Source: Alphaproteobacteria bacterium
GTDB taxonomy: Bacteria; Pseudomonadota; Alphaproteobacteria; Puniceispirillales; Puniceispirillaceae
Assembly (NCBI GenBank): GCA_022425565.1
Contig: JAKMFG010000314.1
Span: forward strand, 1 to 6,577
Length of the DNA stretch: 6,577 nt
Reading direction: 5' to 3'
Positions 1-6,112 of the stretch are shown here, in pieces. Below the pieces are notes generated by a model. That model was given only the letters and a program-made list of their open reading frames with translations. It did no database searches and had not been told where the DNA came from. The translations under genes and the position numbers were made by a program. How positions within the stretch are numbered: position 1 is the first letter of the stretch; every line of letters begins with the position of its first letter.

Positions 1-744
1 GGATACCGGAGCGGTGTAGGCGACAGACCCTGGCTTGTTCAGCAGCTTGCGGCCCTTTTCAGACTCGAATTTCGCCTTCGGCATCGACCACATGGTCATC
101 GTACCGGCAGCAATATTGCGGGTTTCGCGAGGGCCCGGGAAATGCACGGTCAGAACAGCCGCATCGGCGGTTCCGTCAACAATGGCGGCCGACGCCTGAT
201 TCCAGTTCACGGTAACCGACTCATAATCCTGGCCATGCTTCGCACCGCCAAAGAACTGTGCCAGTGCGCGCGAGTTCGTGGTCGCGGCACCGCGCGGCGG
301 CCCATTCAGGATTTTGCGGCCCTTAAGGTCGTCCCAGCCGTTCATGCCCTTGGCGTTGTATGCATACAAGGAAAACACAGCCAGTGTGTATGGATACAGT
401 AACTGGATATTGGCACCAAGCGCGGCGCCCTTCTCCTTGCCGATCTTGGCATAGGGACCAGCCCCTTTTGTCATCAGGAACGGAAGGATGAAAGGACCAT
501 TCGCAAGGTCGATTTTTCCTTCGGCGAGTGCCTGCAGATAAAGGGTAGCCACTTTGCCTTCGGAAATCTGAATATTGCCGATGCCGCGTTCAGACGCGAA
601 TTCTGCAAGGGCGGTTGCTGTCAGGCCGACGGGCGTGCCGCTGCCGGCTGTGTGGAATGTCATATTTGTCTGTGCGACTGCGACGGATGACCCAGCTGTG
701 GCCAAAGTCAGCGCGAAGACTGCGCTCTTGAGTGATTTGATCAA
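1..744 (-). CDS. TAXI-family TRAP transporter solute-binding protein, C-terminus cut by window edge
   Basis: Periplasmic receptor expected to capture a small, usually anionic, substrate and pass it to a TRAP membrane permease. Translation of the minus strand from 744 gives 248 uninterrupted residues reaching base 1; family members are usually about 310-340 residues, so the C-terminus lies outside the window. Residues 1-24 form a classical Sec signal peptide (Lys3, Lys6, a hydrophobic core, then AVA before Gln25). TAXI-like landmarks follow: TAGSGTP near residue 31, a 'LYLQALAEGKIDLANGP' stretch, 'LYPYTLAVF', then 'LKGRKILNGPPRGAATTNS' and 'IVDGTADAAV'. The start is TTG, chosen because GGGAGGG (749-755) sits four bases upstream and it gives a clean signal peptide. 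An in-frame ATG at 777 would add 11 residues but lacks a well-placed ribosome site. The N-terminal TAGSGTP differs from the common TGGTGG pattern, so this is a divergent member. Permease genes are expected beyond the left edge. The substrate is unknown. Confidence 0.78.
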   Translation of the reverse strand, partial: MIKSLKSAVFALTLATAGSSVAVAQTNMTFHTAGSGTPVGLTATALAEFASERGIGNIQISEGKVATLYLQALAEGKIDLANGPFILPFLMTKGAGPYAKIGKEKGAALGANIQLLYPYTLAVFSLYAYNAKGMNGWDDLKGRKILNGPPRGAATTNSRALAQFFGGAKHGQDYESVTVNWNQASAAIVDGTADAAVLTVHFPGPRETRNIAAGTMTMWSMPKAKFESEKGRKLLNKPGSVAYTAPVS

Positions 745-748
745 TTTG

Positions 749-755
749 CCCTCCC
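749..755 (-). promoter_or_regulatory. Strong ribosome binding site that selects a TTG start
   Basis: On the minus strand the sequence reads GGGAGGG, then CAAA, then TTG. This is near-perfect Shine-Dalgarno complementarity at close to standard spacing, and it decides the start of the TAXI receptor gene at 744. A small GC-rich stem (GCGCC/GGCGC, about 761-775) lies just upstream in the same transcript; whether it affects translation cannot be told. Confidence 0.7.
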
Positions 756-792
756 ATTTGGCGCCATGGCGGCGCATTGCGATTGACGTCAC

Positions 793-806
793 CTCAACAG
801 GTTGAG
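793..806. repeat. Perfect inverted repeat CTCAAC-AG-GTTGAG in the TAXI leader
   Basis: Six-base arms with a two-base spacer lie between the shared regulatory element (823-867) and the TAXI start codon. The right arm belongs to the octamer CAGGTTGA (798-805), which recurs exactly at 815-822, 17 bases away in direct orientation. The spacer is too short for a stable RNA hairpin with all six pairs, so a protein-binding site is the likelier role if it has one. No known binding protein can be assigned. Confidence 0.35.
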
Positions 807-822
807 CGTTGATGCAGGTTGA

Positions 823-867
823 CCATTTGTAAATAGAAAATATTTAGCTATCCATTCACAAATGAAT
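823..867 (-). promoter_or_regulatory. Regulatory element, copy 1: probable LysR-type operator and promoter region of the TAXI gene
   Basis: This AT-rich 45-base element stands out from GC-rich surroundings. It contains the imperfect inverted repeat ATTCAC-AA-ATGAAT (854-867) on the side away from the TAXI gene, a central AAAATATTT (837-845), and CCATTTGTAAAT (823-834) on the side nearest the gene. It matches the reverse complement of 1921-1965 at 35 of 45 positions without gaps. Relative to the TAXI gene the order is palindrome, AT-rich centre, then TTTACA as a possible -35 (828-833), as expected for a LysR-activated promoter. Its near edge is 78 bases from the start codon. The regulator assignment is inferred from the neighbouring gene. 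Confidence 0.65.
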
Positions 868-939
868 GAACCATTCCTGCATGAAGGGACCATCCTCGAA
901 TGCTGCGAGCATGACATCCTGGTGCAAAGGTGCGGACGG

Positions 940-1869
940 CTAATTCCTGAATGCAGAGCGCAGAAAGGTGCTGCATCTGCGAATAACGCCTTCAAGAGTG
1001 GGATAGAGATTGGCGTCAGCCTGATGCCAGATCGAGATCTGGCGCGTTTCCACATAATCGCCAAGCGGGATTTCTGACACGCCACTATTGTCAAACAACA
1101 GCCGCCCTATCTTCGCAGGCAGGAATGCCAAAGCATCCGAATTGGACAGAACCTTGATCAGGCCGATCGCATCCATGTTGAACTGGATGCTTGATGGTAT
1201 GCTCGGCAGGCCGATGCGTTTCAGCATATTGTCATGCGAGGACGTCGCCGCGAAGGCTGCGTCTATCACAAGCCATCTTGCCGCTCGCAAGCCGGCCTGA
1301 TCCTCGATCGCGCTATCCTTCAGTTGTGATTTCGGACCGGCAAACAGTCCAATATGCTCGTTGGCAATTGGAATACAGTTAAGATGCTCAACCTTCATAT
1401 CCGGTGGTGTGACCATCACGGCAAAATCGAGCCTTCCGTGTATCAACTTGGCAATGAGTTCACGCGCCGTCGCCACTTCAAGATGGAGCGGAGGCGCTTT
1501 TTCATCCGCAAATTCCTGACTGACGAATTCATTCATCAAGGCCTGGGCGATCAACGGCCCCATGCCGAAGCGAACCGTCTGCGGGCTGTCATTCTGCAAG
1601 GCGTTCAGGATTTCGTCTGCCTGTTTCAGATCGGAGCCGATCTTCCGGCCCTGTTCTGCAAGCCTGATTCCCGCCTCAGTCGGCGTAACTCCGTGTCTGC
1701 CGCGCACCATGAGCGGGCGGCCAACATGCGCTTCCAGCAAGCTCACATTTCTTGACAATGTTGGCTGCGACACCGACAGAAAATCCGCTGCGGCCGAAAG
1801 TGAACCTGAATCAAGGATAATGTGGAGTTGATAAAGCAGCCTCGGATCAAGTGATTGGTTCACCCTCAT
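940..1869 (-). CDS. LysR-type transcriptional regulator
   Basis: Predicted cytoplasmic DNA-binding regulator, 309 residues, the normal length for LysR proteins. The N-terminal winged helix-turn-helix is clear: 'GSLSAAADFLSVSQPTLSR' at about residues 22-40, then LLEAHVG and a TPTEAG wing motif at 62-67. The rest, from about residue 95, is the two-lobed effector-binding domain; its ligand is probably a substrate or intermediate of the adjacent pathway. The ATG at 1869 is preferred because AAGGGGA (1875-1881) lies five bases upstream and the helix-turn-helix then begins at the usual distance from the N-terminus. An in-frame ATG at 1944 would add 25 atypical residues and place the operator palindrome (1921-1934) inside the coding region, so it is rejected. 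The gene is divergent from the dehydrogenase operon and upstream of the TAXI gene on the same strand. The regulatory element lying 52 bases or more before its start suggests autoregulation. Family call firm; target set inferred. Confidence 0.93.
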   Translation of the reverse strand: MRVNQSLDPRLLYQLHIILDSGSLSAAADFLSVSQPTLSRNVSLLEAHVGRPLMVRGRHGVTPTEAGIRLAEQGRKIGSDLKQADEILNALQNDSPQTVRFGMGPLIAQALMNEFVSQEFADEKAPPLHLEVATARELIAKLIHGRLDFAVMVTPPDMKVEHLNCIPIANEHIGLFAGPKSQLKDSAIEDQAGLRAARWLVIDAAFAATSSHDNMLKRIGLPSIPSSIQFNMDAIGLIKVLSNSDALAFLPAKIGRLLFDNSGVSEIPLGDYVETRQISIWHQADANLYPTLEGVIRRCSTFLRSAFRN

Positions 1870-1920
1870 CCTTGTCCCCTTGTTTCTGACATATCCATCA
1901 AATAACCTTGCTTCTAACCT

Positions 1921-1965
1921 ATTCATAAATGAATGAATGTACAAATATTTTTGATTTACAAATGG
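1921..1965 (+). promoter_or_regulatory. Regulatory element, copy 2: probable LysR-type operator in the divergent intergenic region
   Basis: It holds a perfect inverted repeat ATTCAT-AA-ATGAAT (1921-1934), extended by GAATG, then AAATATTTT (1943-1951) and ATTTACAAATGG (1954-1965). TACAAAT occurs twice here (1940-1946 and 1957-1963), 17 bases apart. The reverse complement aligns without gaps to 823-867 at 35 of 45 positions, with arms and end blocks conserved and linkers varied. Oriented toward the dehydrogenase gene, the order is palindrome, AT-rich centre, then TTTACA (1955-1960), which could be a -35 element. It also lies just upstream of the LysR start, so it could serve both directions. 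Binding by the adjacent LysR protein is inferred, not shown. Confidence 0.7.
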
Positions 1966-2004
1966 CGTTGTGACGCAAAGGCTTTTGGAACAGATGGTCG
2001 GCGT

Positions 2005-2041
2005 CGCAAGGCAGAAAGATTTCCGTCTGGCCGGCCTTGCG
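2005..2041 (+). repeat. 8-base inverted repeat in the leader of the dehydrogenase operon
   Basis: CGCAAGGC (2005-2012) pairs perfectly with GCCTTGCG (2034-2041) around a 21-base loop; CAGA/TCTG inside could add a short inner stem. It lies between the putative promoter element and the start codon at 2077, so it would be in the 5' leader of the operon messenger. No T-run follows, so it is not a normal intrinsic terminator. It could be a leader stem-loop, a second protein site, or chance in GC-rich sequence. Confidence 0.35.
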
Positions 2042-2076
2042 CCCGTGCGTATATGCGGAATTGAGGGAGACTATTG

Positions 2077-2826
2077 ATGAGACTGGCAATCACTGGCGGC
2101 GCAAGCGGCATCGGCGCGGAAACCATTTCCCTGCTTCAGTCGGCAGGCCATGAACTTGTGGTATTCGATCTTCATGAACCGGCGGCCGATGTCACATATA
2201 TCCCGCTTGATCTGATGAACGGTGATGGCATCGAAACGGCGATTGCCAAAGCAGACGGCACGTTTGACGGACTGGCTTTCATCGCTGGCATTCCGCCGCG
2301 TGACAATAATGCTGCCGCCTGCCTGACGGTAAACACGATTTCTACCGTCCAGTTCATCAGCGGGTTCATGAACAAGCTGAATGAGGGTGCCGCCGTTGTT
2401 ACTGTGGCGTCTCGCGCCGGGGTTGGCTGGCAGGACAACACGGCAATGCTGAAAGACATTCTCTCACGCGGACAGGACGAGATGCAGGCGTTTTGCGATG
2501 CCGGCGATATCGATGCCGCCACGGCCTACCGGCTGTCGAAACAGGCGGTGATTTACTGGCATCAGATGCAGGTACCAGATCATATCGGCAAGCACAGGTT
2601 CGTCACTGTCAGCCCGGCCGCCGTCAGCACCGGCATTCTGGATGATTTCATCAATGCCTTCGGTCCCGGCGTCGCAAAGAACCTGGAACGGGTGGGCCGT
2701 GCCGGCAAACCCGAAGAAGTCGCATCGGTGATTGCCTTCCTCCTCTCGGAGCAGGCTAACTGGATCAACGGGATCGATATCGTAATTGATGGCGGCATGG
2801 GCGCATTCGCTCTCGCGGCCGGCTGA
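2077..2826 (+). CDS. Short-chain dehydrogenase/reductase, 3-alpha-hydroxysteroid dehydrogenase-like
   Basis: NAD(P)-dependent alcohol/ketone oxidoreductase of the classical SDR family, 249 residues, full length, cytoplasmic. Visible motifs: cofactor loop TGGASGIG (6-13); Asp31 at the end of the second strand, which favours NAD over NADP; the usual NAG replaced by IAG (69-71); Asn86; Ser112 in VASRAG; and catalytic Tyr151-x3-Lys155 in YRLSK. The roughly 38-residue spacing between Ser and Tyr, and the C-terminal GRAGKPEEVASVIAFLL...IDGGMGA, resemble the 3-alpha-hydroxysteroid dehydrogenase subgroup, but this does not prove a steroid substrate. GGGAG at 2065-2069 supports ATG at 2077; the TTG immediately before it (2074) is less likely. 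It is the first gene of the plus-strand operon, 22 bases before the aldehyde dehydrogenase. Proposed role: oxidise an alcohol released by the sulfatase-like enzyme to a carbonyl. Family sure, substrate unknown. Confidence 0.93.
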   Translation: MRLAITGGASGIGAETISLLQSAGHELVVFDLHEPAADVTYIPLDLMNGDGIETAIAKADGTFDGLAFIAGIPPRDNNAAACLTVNTISTVQFISGFMNKLNEGAAVVTVASRAGVGWQDNTAMLKDILSRGQDEMQAFCDAGDIDAATAYRLSKQAVIYWHQMQVPDHIGKHRFVTVSPAAVSTGILDDFINAFGPGVAKNLERVGRAGKPEEVASVIAFLLSEQANWINGIDIVIDGGMGAFALAAG

Positions 2827-2848
2827 CCGGAAAAGCGAGGACCGAGCT

Positions 2849-4321
2849 ATGGACCAGATCACGACAGAGCTGTTTATTGGCGGCGAACCCCGCCACGCCT
2901 CAGCCAAGGCCACCTATGAAATCTTGAACCCGGCGCGCCCCTCTGATGTGGTTGGCCATGCTGCCGCTGCCAATCTGTCCGATGTCGACGCCGCAATGGA
3001 TGCCGCGCAGGCGGCGTTTCCCGGCTGGGCCGGCCTGTCCGTCGATGAACGCGCGGGCTACCTGCACAAGATTGCCAAAGGCCTGAACGCCGACGAAACC
3101 GAGACAACCGGTCGTACACGGCTCTTCACCCGCGAGCATGGCAAGACACTGTTCGAGACCAATATCGAGATCGGTCGCCTTGTCGACCGTTTTGCACAGG
3201 TGGCAGGCTTTGCCGGACGTATCTCAGAGTCTGACAGGATCGAGGGGCCCCGGTTCGACACCATGGTTACACGCAAGTCACGCGGTGTGACGACACTGAT
3301 CGTGCCGTGGAACTGGCCGCTTGCCATTCTCGGATCAAAACTTCCTCAGGCCTTGCTTGCCGGCAATACGGTTGTTGTCAAACTGTCAGAGTTTGCGACA
3401 TTGGCTCCTGCCCTGACCATTTCACGCATCGCCGCGATGCTGCCACCAGGGGTTGTCAATCTGGTCACAGGCGATGGCACTGTGATCGGTGACAGGCTGG
3501 TAACCCATCCGCATGTCCGTCAGGTGAATTTCACCGGCTCCATCCGCATCGGGCGTCATGTGATGAAGATGGCTGCGGAAAACATCACGCCTGTCACGCT
3601 GGAACTCGGTGGCAATGATGCCGGCATCCTTCTGGATGATGCGCCGCTGACCCCCGAATTTTTCCAGAAACTCTATATCAGCTGTTTCCTGACAAGCGGA
3701 CAGATCTGCATGGCGCTGAAACGTCTTTATGTGCCAAGGGTTCTTTTCGATGACGTAATCGATGGCTTGTCCGAGGTGATGGACCGCCAGGTTGTCGGCG
3801 ACGGACTGAAGGAAGGCGTAACCATGGGACCGCTGACCACTGCCCGTCAGAAAGGCTTGGTCTCCAAGATGCTTGCAGAAGCCGATGCTGCAGGGGCCGA
3901 TATCCGCTATCTCGGCAAGGTGGATGACAAAGCCGATTTCGAGGCGGGTTATTTCCTGCGGCCGTCGCTGGTTGTGAATGCCGACCCAGACCTGTCTGTC
4001 GTCAGGGACGAGCAGTTCGGCCCAACCCTTCCCGTCATTGCCTATGACAGTGAAGACGAGGCCGTTGCCATGGCCAACGGGACAGAATACGGGCTGAGCT
4101 CGTCAGTGTGGTCTGCAGACGAGTCGCGCGCCGTTACACTGGCTGAGCGGCTTGAAGCAGGCTTCACCAACATCAACTCGCATGGCCCGACAGCCATGGA
4201 CGGGCTGTCTCCTTTTGGCGGAGTAAAGCAATCTGGCATCGGGCGGAATTTTGGTGTCGAAGGCATACAGCAGTTTCAGGAGGTGCATTCCATCTCCGGC
4301 GCATCTGGCGCGATCTTCTGA
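2849..4321 (+). CDS. NAD-dependent aldehyde dehydrogenase
   Basis: Oxidises an aldehyde to a carboxylic acid using NAD(P). The protein has 490 residues, the usual family length. The active site is complete: PWNWP with Asn155; the cofactor lysine Lys178 with Glu181 three residues on, which points to NAD; FTGS (228-231); general base Glu252 in LELGG; nucleophile Cys287 in GQIC; Glu388 in EQFGP; and the C-terminal FGGVKQSG. The combination LELGGNDAGI with GQICMALKR resembles the AldA-like subgroup of the superfamily (recognised from memory). KLSE replaces the more common KPSE. The ATG at 2849 is preferred because GAGGA (2837-2841) precedes it by seven bases; an in-frame ATG at 2786 would overlap the dehydrogenase gene and add 21 non-family residues. 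It sits 22 bases after the dehydrogenase and 23 before the sulfatase, consistent with one transcript. Probably acts on the aldehyde formed by the dehydrogenase. Substrate unknown. Confidence 0.95.
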   Translation: MDQITTELFIGGEPRHASAKATYEILNPARPSDVVGHAAAANLSDVDAAMDAAQAAFPGWAGLSVDERAGYLHKIAKGLNADETETTGRTRLFTREHGKTLFETNIEIGRLVDRFAQVAGFAGRISESDRIEGPRFDTMVTRKSRGVTTLIVPWNWPLAILGSKLPQALLAGNTVVVKLSEFATLAPALTISRIAAMLPPGVVNLVTGDGTVIGDRLVTHPHVRQVNFTGSIRIGRHVMKMAAENITPVTLELGGNDAGILLDDAPLTPEFFQKLYISCFLTSGQICMALKRLYVPRVLFDDVIDGLSEVMDRQVVGDGLKEGVTMGPLTTARQKGLVSKMLAEADAAGADIRYLGKVDDKADFEAGYFLRPSLVVNADPDLSVVRDEQFGPTLPVIAYDSEDEAVAMANGTEYGLSSSVWSADESRAVTLAERLEAGFTNINSHGPTAMDGLSPFGGVKQSGIGRNFGVEGIQQFQEVHSISGASGAIF

Positions 4322-4344
4322 AGATCGAGAGAAACCGGGCTATC

Positions 4345-6009
4345 ATGACCAGACAAAAGAACATCCTGTTCATCATGTTCGACCAGCTCAGATTCGATTA
4401 TCTGAGCTGTGCCGGCCACCCGCACCTCCACACCCCGAATATCGACTGGCTGGCAAACCAGGGAGTTCGCTTCGACCGCTGCTATGTCCAGTCACCAGTA
4501 TGCGGGGCATCACGGATGTCCTTTTACACCGGCCGCTACACCAGTTCGCATGGTGCGTCCTGGAACGGCATGCCACTGAAGGTCGGCGAGTTGACGCTTG
4601 GCGACCATCTTCGCGAGGCTGGCATGGACGCGCTTCTGGTCGGCAAGACGCATATGAAGGCCGATGTTGCCGGTATGAAGCGCCTAGGGTTGGCGCCAGA
4701 CAGCATCATCGGCGCGCGTTTGTCTGAATGCGGGTTCGACATCGTCACCCGTGATGACGGGTTGTGGGCCGAAGGTCCTGACGGCAGCTATGACGAGCGC
4801 GAGTCGCCCTACAACACCTACCTTCGTGAGAAAGGTTATGAGGGGGACAATCCCTGGCACGATTTCGCCAATGCCGGGATCGAGGAAGACGGAAGCATCG
4901 CCTCGGGCTGGATCTACAGCAATGGCGGCAAGCCGGCCAACATCCGTGAAGAGGATTCGGAGACACCCTGGCTGACCCGCGAGATGATCCGTTTCATGGA
5001 AGAGGATGCACCGGACCGCGATCGCCCGTGGATGTGCCACCTGTCCTATATCAAGCCGCACTGGCCCTACATCGTGCCGGCGCCCTATCACGACATGTAC
5101 GGGCCGAACAGTTTCACGCCTGCGGTCCGCGATGAAAGCGAGCTGGAAGACCAGAACCCGGTCTATGCCGCCTTTTCCGGCAATGTCATCGGCCAGGCCT
5201 TCAAGCGCGACGATGTCCGCAACGCGGCGCTTGGCGCCTATATGGGGCTGATCAAGCAGATCGACGACCAGATGGGCGTGCTGTTCGATTACCTGCGCGA
5301 GAGCGGCCAGCTGGAGAATACGGTGATCGCCATAACATCTGACCATGGTGACTATATGGGTGATCACTGGCTCGGTGAGAAAGACCTTTTTCACGAGCCC
5401 TCTGTGAAGGTGCCATTGATCATCTATGACCCCTCGCCCGAGGCCGATGCCACCAGAGGCACAGTGTGCGACGCTCTCGTCGAGAGCATCGATCTTGCGC
5501 CGACATTTGTCGAACTGGCCGGCGGCACGCCGCGTGACGAGCATCTCGAAGGTCTGTCGCTCGTCCCCATCCTTCATGGCCAGACGCCAGACCGCTGGCG
5601 GGATTTCGTGGTCAGCGAATATGACTACAGCATGACAGCGATGGCGGCGAAGATGGGGGTCGCTCCGAAAGATGCGCGCCTGTTCATGACATTTGACGGC
5701 CGCTGGAAGCTGATGCATGCCGAAGGCGGCATGCCGCCAATGCTGTTCGATCTAGAGACCGACCCGAACGAGCTTGTCGATCTTGGCCGTGACCCGGCTT
5801 ATGAGGATCAGCGGAGCGCTTGCTATGACAGACTTAGCGAATGGGCACGCAGATGTGCGCAGCGAAACACCATCAGCGATGACGAAATTGTGGCGCGGCG
5901 CGGTAGAAGCCGCCGCAAGGGCATTGTCCTAGGGGTGGCGGACCCGTCCGCAGCCGACCCCGAGTTAACCGCCAAATACAGCGGCAAGACAAAGCAACGC
6001 TTTGTCTGA
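4345..6009 (+). CDS. Sulfatase-family hydrolase (sulfatase or phosphonate/phosphodiester hydrolase type)
   Basis: Member of the alkaline phosphatase/sulfatase superfamily, 554 residues, expected to hydrolyse a sulfate ester or a phosphonate or phosphate ester. Asp13-Gln14 (FDQ) and Asp333-His334 (SDHGD) are the metal ligands. Cys53 in C-G-A-S-R (53-57) is the residue normally matured to formylglycine, with Arg57; Ala55 stands where most sulfatases have Pro. GKTHM supplies Lys101 and His103 in the Lys-x-His pattern of true sulfatases, whereas phosphonate monoester hydrolases have Tyr and Thr there. His239 (KPHW) and Lys346 complete the pocket. The DQ pair and the C-terminal SEYDY stretch resemble the choline-sulfatase/phosphonate-hydrolase branch. 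There is no signal peptide or membrane segment, so it is cytoplasmic and needs imported substrate. The C-terminal tail, from about 510, is basic and longer than usual. The ribosome site is weak (GAGAGAAA, 4327-4334). Third gene of the operon. Family certain, chemistry undecided. Confidence 0.92.
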   Translation: MTRQKNILFIMFDQLRFDYLSCAGHPHLHTPNIDWLANQGVRFDRCYVQSPVCGASRMSFYTGRYTSSHGASWNGMPLKVGELTLGDHLREAGMDALLVGKTHMKADVAGMKRLGLAPDSIIGARLSECGFDIVTRDDGLWAEGPDGSYDERESPYNTYLREKGYEGDNPWHDFANAGIEEDGSIASGWIYSNGGKPANIREEDSETPWLTREMIRFMEEDAPDRDRPWMCHLSYIKPHWPYIVPAPYHDMYGPNSFTPAVRDESELEDQNPVYAAFSGNVIGQAFKRDDVRNAALGAYMGLIKQIDDQMGVLFDYLRESGQLENTVIAITSDHGDYMGDHWLGEKDLFHEPSVKVPLIIYDPSPEADATRGTVCDALVESIDLAPTFVELAGGTPRDEHLEGLSLVPILHGQTPDRWRDFVVSEYDYSMTAMAAKMGVAPKDARLFMTFDGRWKLMHAEGGMPPMLFDLETDPNELVDLGRDPAYEDQRSACYDRLSEWARRCAQRNTISDDEIVARRGRSRRKGIVLGVADPSAADPELTAKYSGKTKQRFV

Positions 6010-6015
6010 CAGACA

Positions 6016-6088
6016 CTTCACGCGTGAAGATTGACAGTCCGGCCCTGTCGGCTCAGCTTGAAGGCCGTCCGGACTTTTGATTCGGCCT
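6016..6088 (+). terminator. Possible weak terminator or attenuator hairpins after the sulfatase gene
   Basis: The 103-base gap contains three inverted repeats: the perfect palindrome CTTCACGCGTGAAG (6016-6029); AGTCCGG (6036-6042) pairing with CCGGACT (6069-6075), with the T-run at 6075-6078; and AGGCCG (6062-6067) pairing with CGGCCT (6083-6088). The last two are mutually exclusive because their arms interleave, an arrangement that can permit attenuation but may be chance. Loops are long (26 and 15 bases) and the T-run is only four, so termination would be inefficient. Confidence 0.3.
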
Positions 6089-6112
6089 CATTTGACTGAT
6101 CCAGGACAACCG

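Noticed and set aside
142..805. Plus-strand open frames opposite the TAXI gene (142-402 and 575-805)
   Set aside because: The minus strand encodes an uninterrupted TAXI receptor with signal peptide and strong ribosome site; the plus-strand products look like random GC-rich translation.
868..939. Terminator for the LysR gene in the gap before the TAXI promoter
   Set aside because: Only a 5-base stem (ATGCT-GCG-AGCAT, 900-912) was found, with no T-run on the relevant strand. Read-through from the LysR gene into the TAXI gene remains possible.
1354..1755. Plus-strand open frame of 133 codons opposite the LysR gene
   Set aside because: It lies antisense to a well-supported LysR coding region, without a family match or plausible ribosome site.
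823..1965. The inverted 45-base repeats as ends of a mobile element carrying the LysR gene
   Set aside because: The copies flank the LysR gene in inverted orientation, which looks like terminal repeats, but identity is blockwise rather than uniform, no target-site duplication was seen outside them, and both sit exactly at promoter positions. A shared operator explains this better.
2464..2913. Minus-strand open frame spanning the dehydrogenase/aldehyde dehydrogenase junction
   Set aside because: Both plus-strand genes are full-length with intact motifs and ribosome sites; the minus-strand product is not family-like.
4684..5718. Long open frame of 344 codons on the minus strand opposite the sulfatase gene
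   Set aside because: Its predicted protein has no recognisable domain, and it lies wholly inside a gene with clear sulfatase motifs. It is an antisense shadow typical of GC-rich coding sequence.
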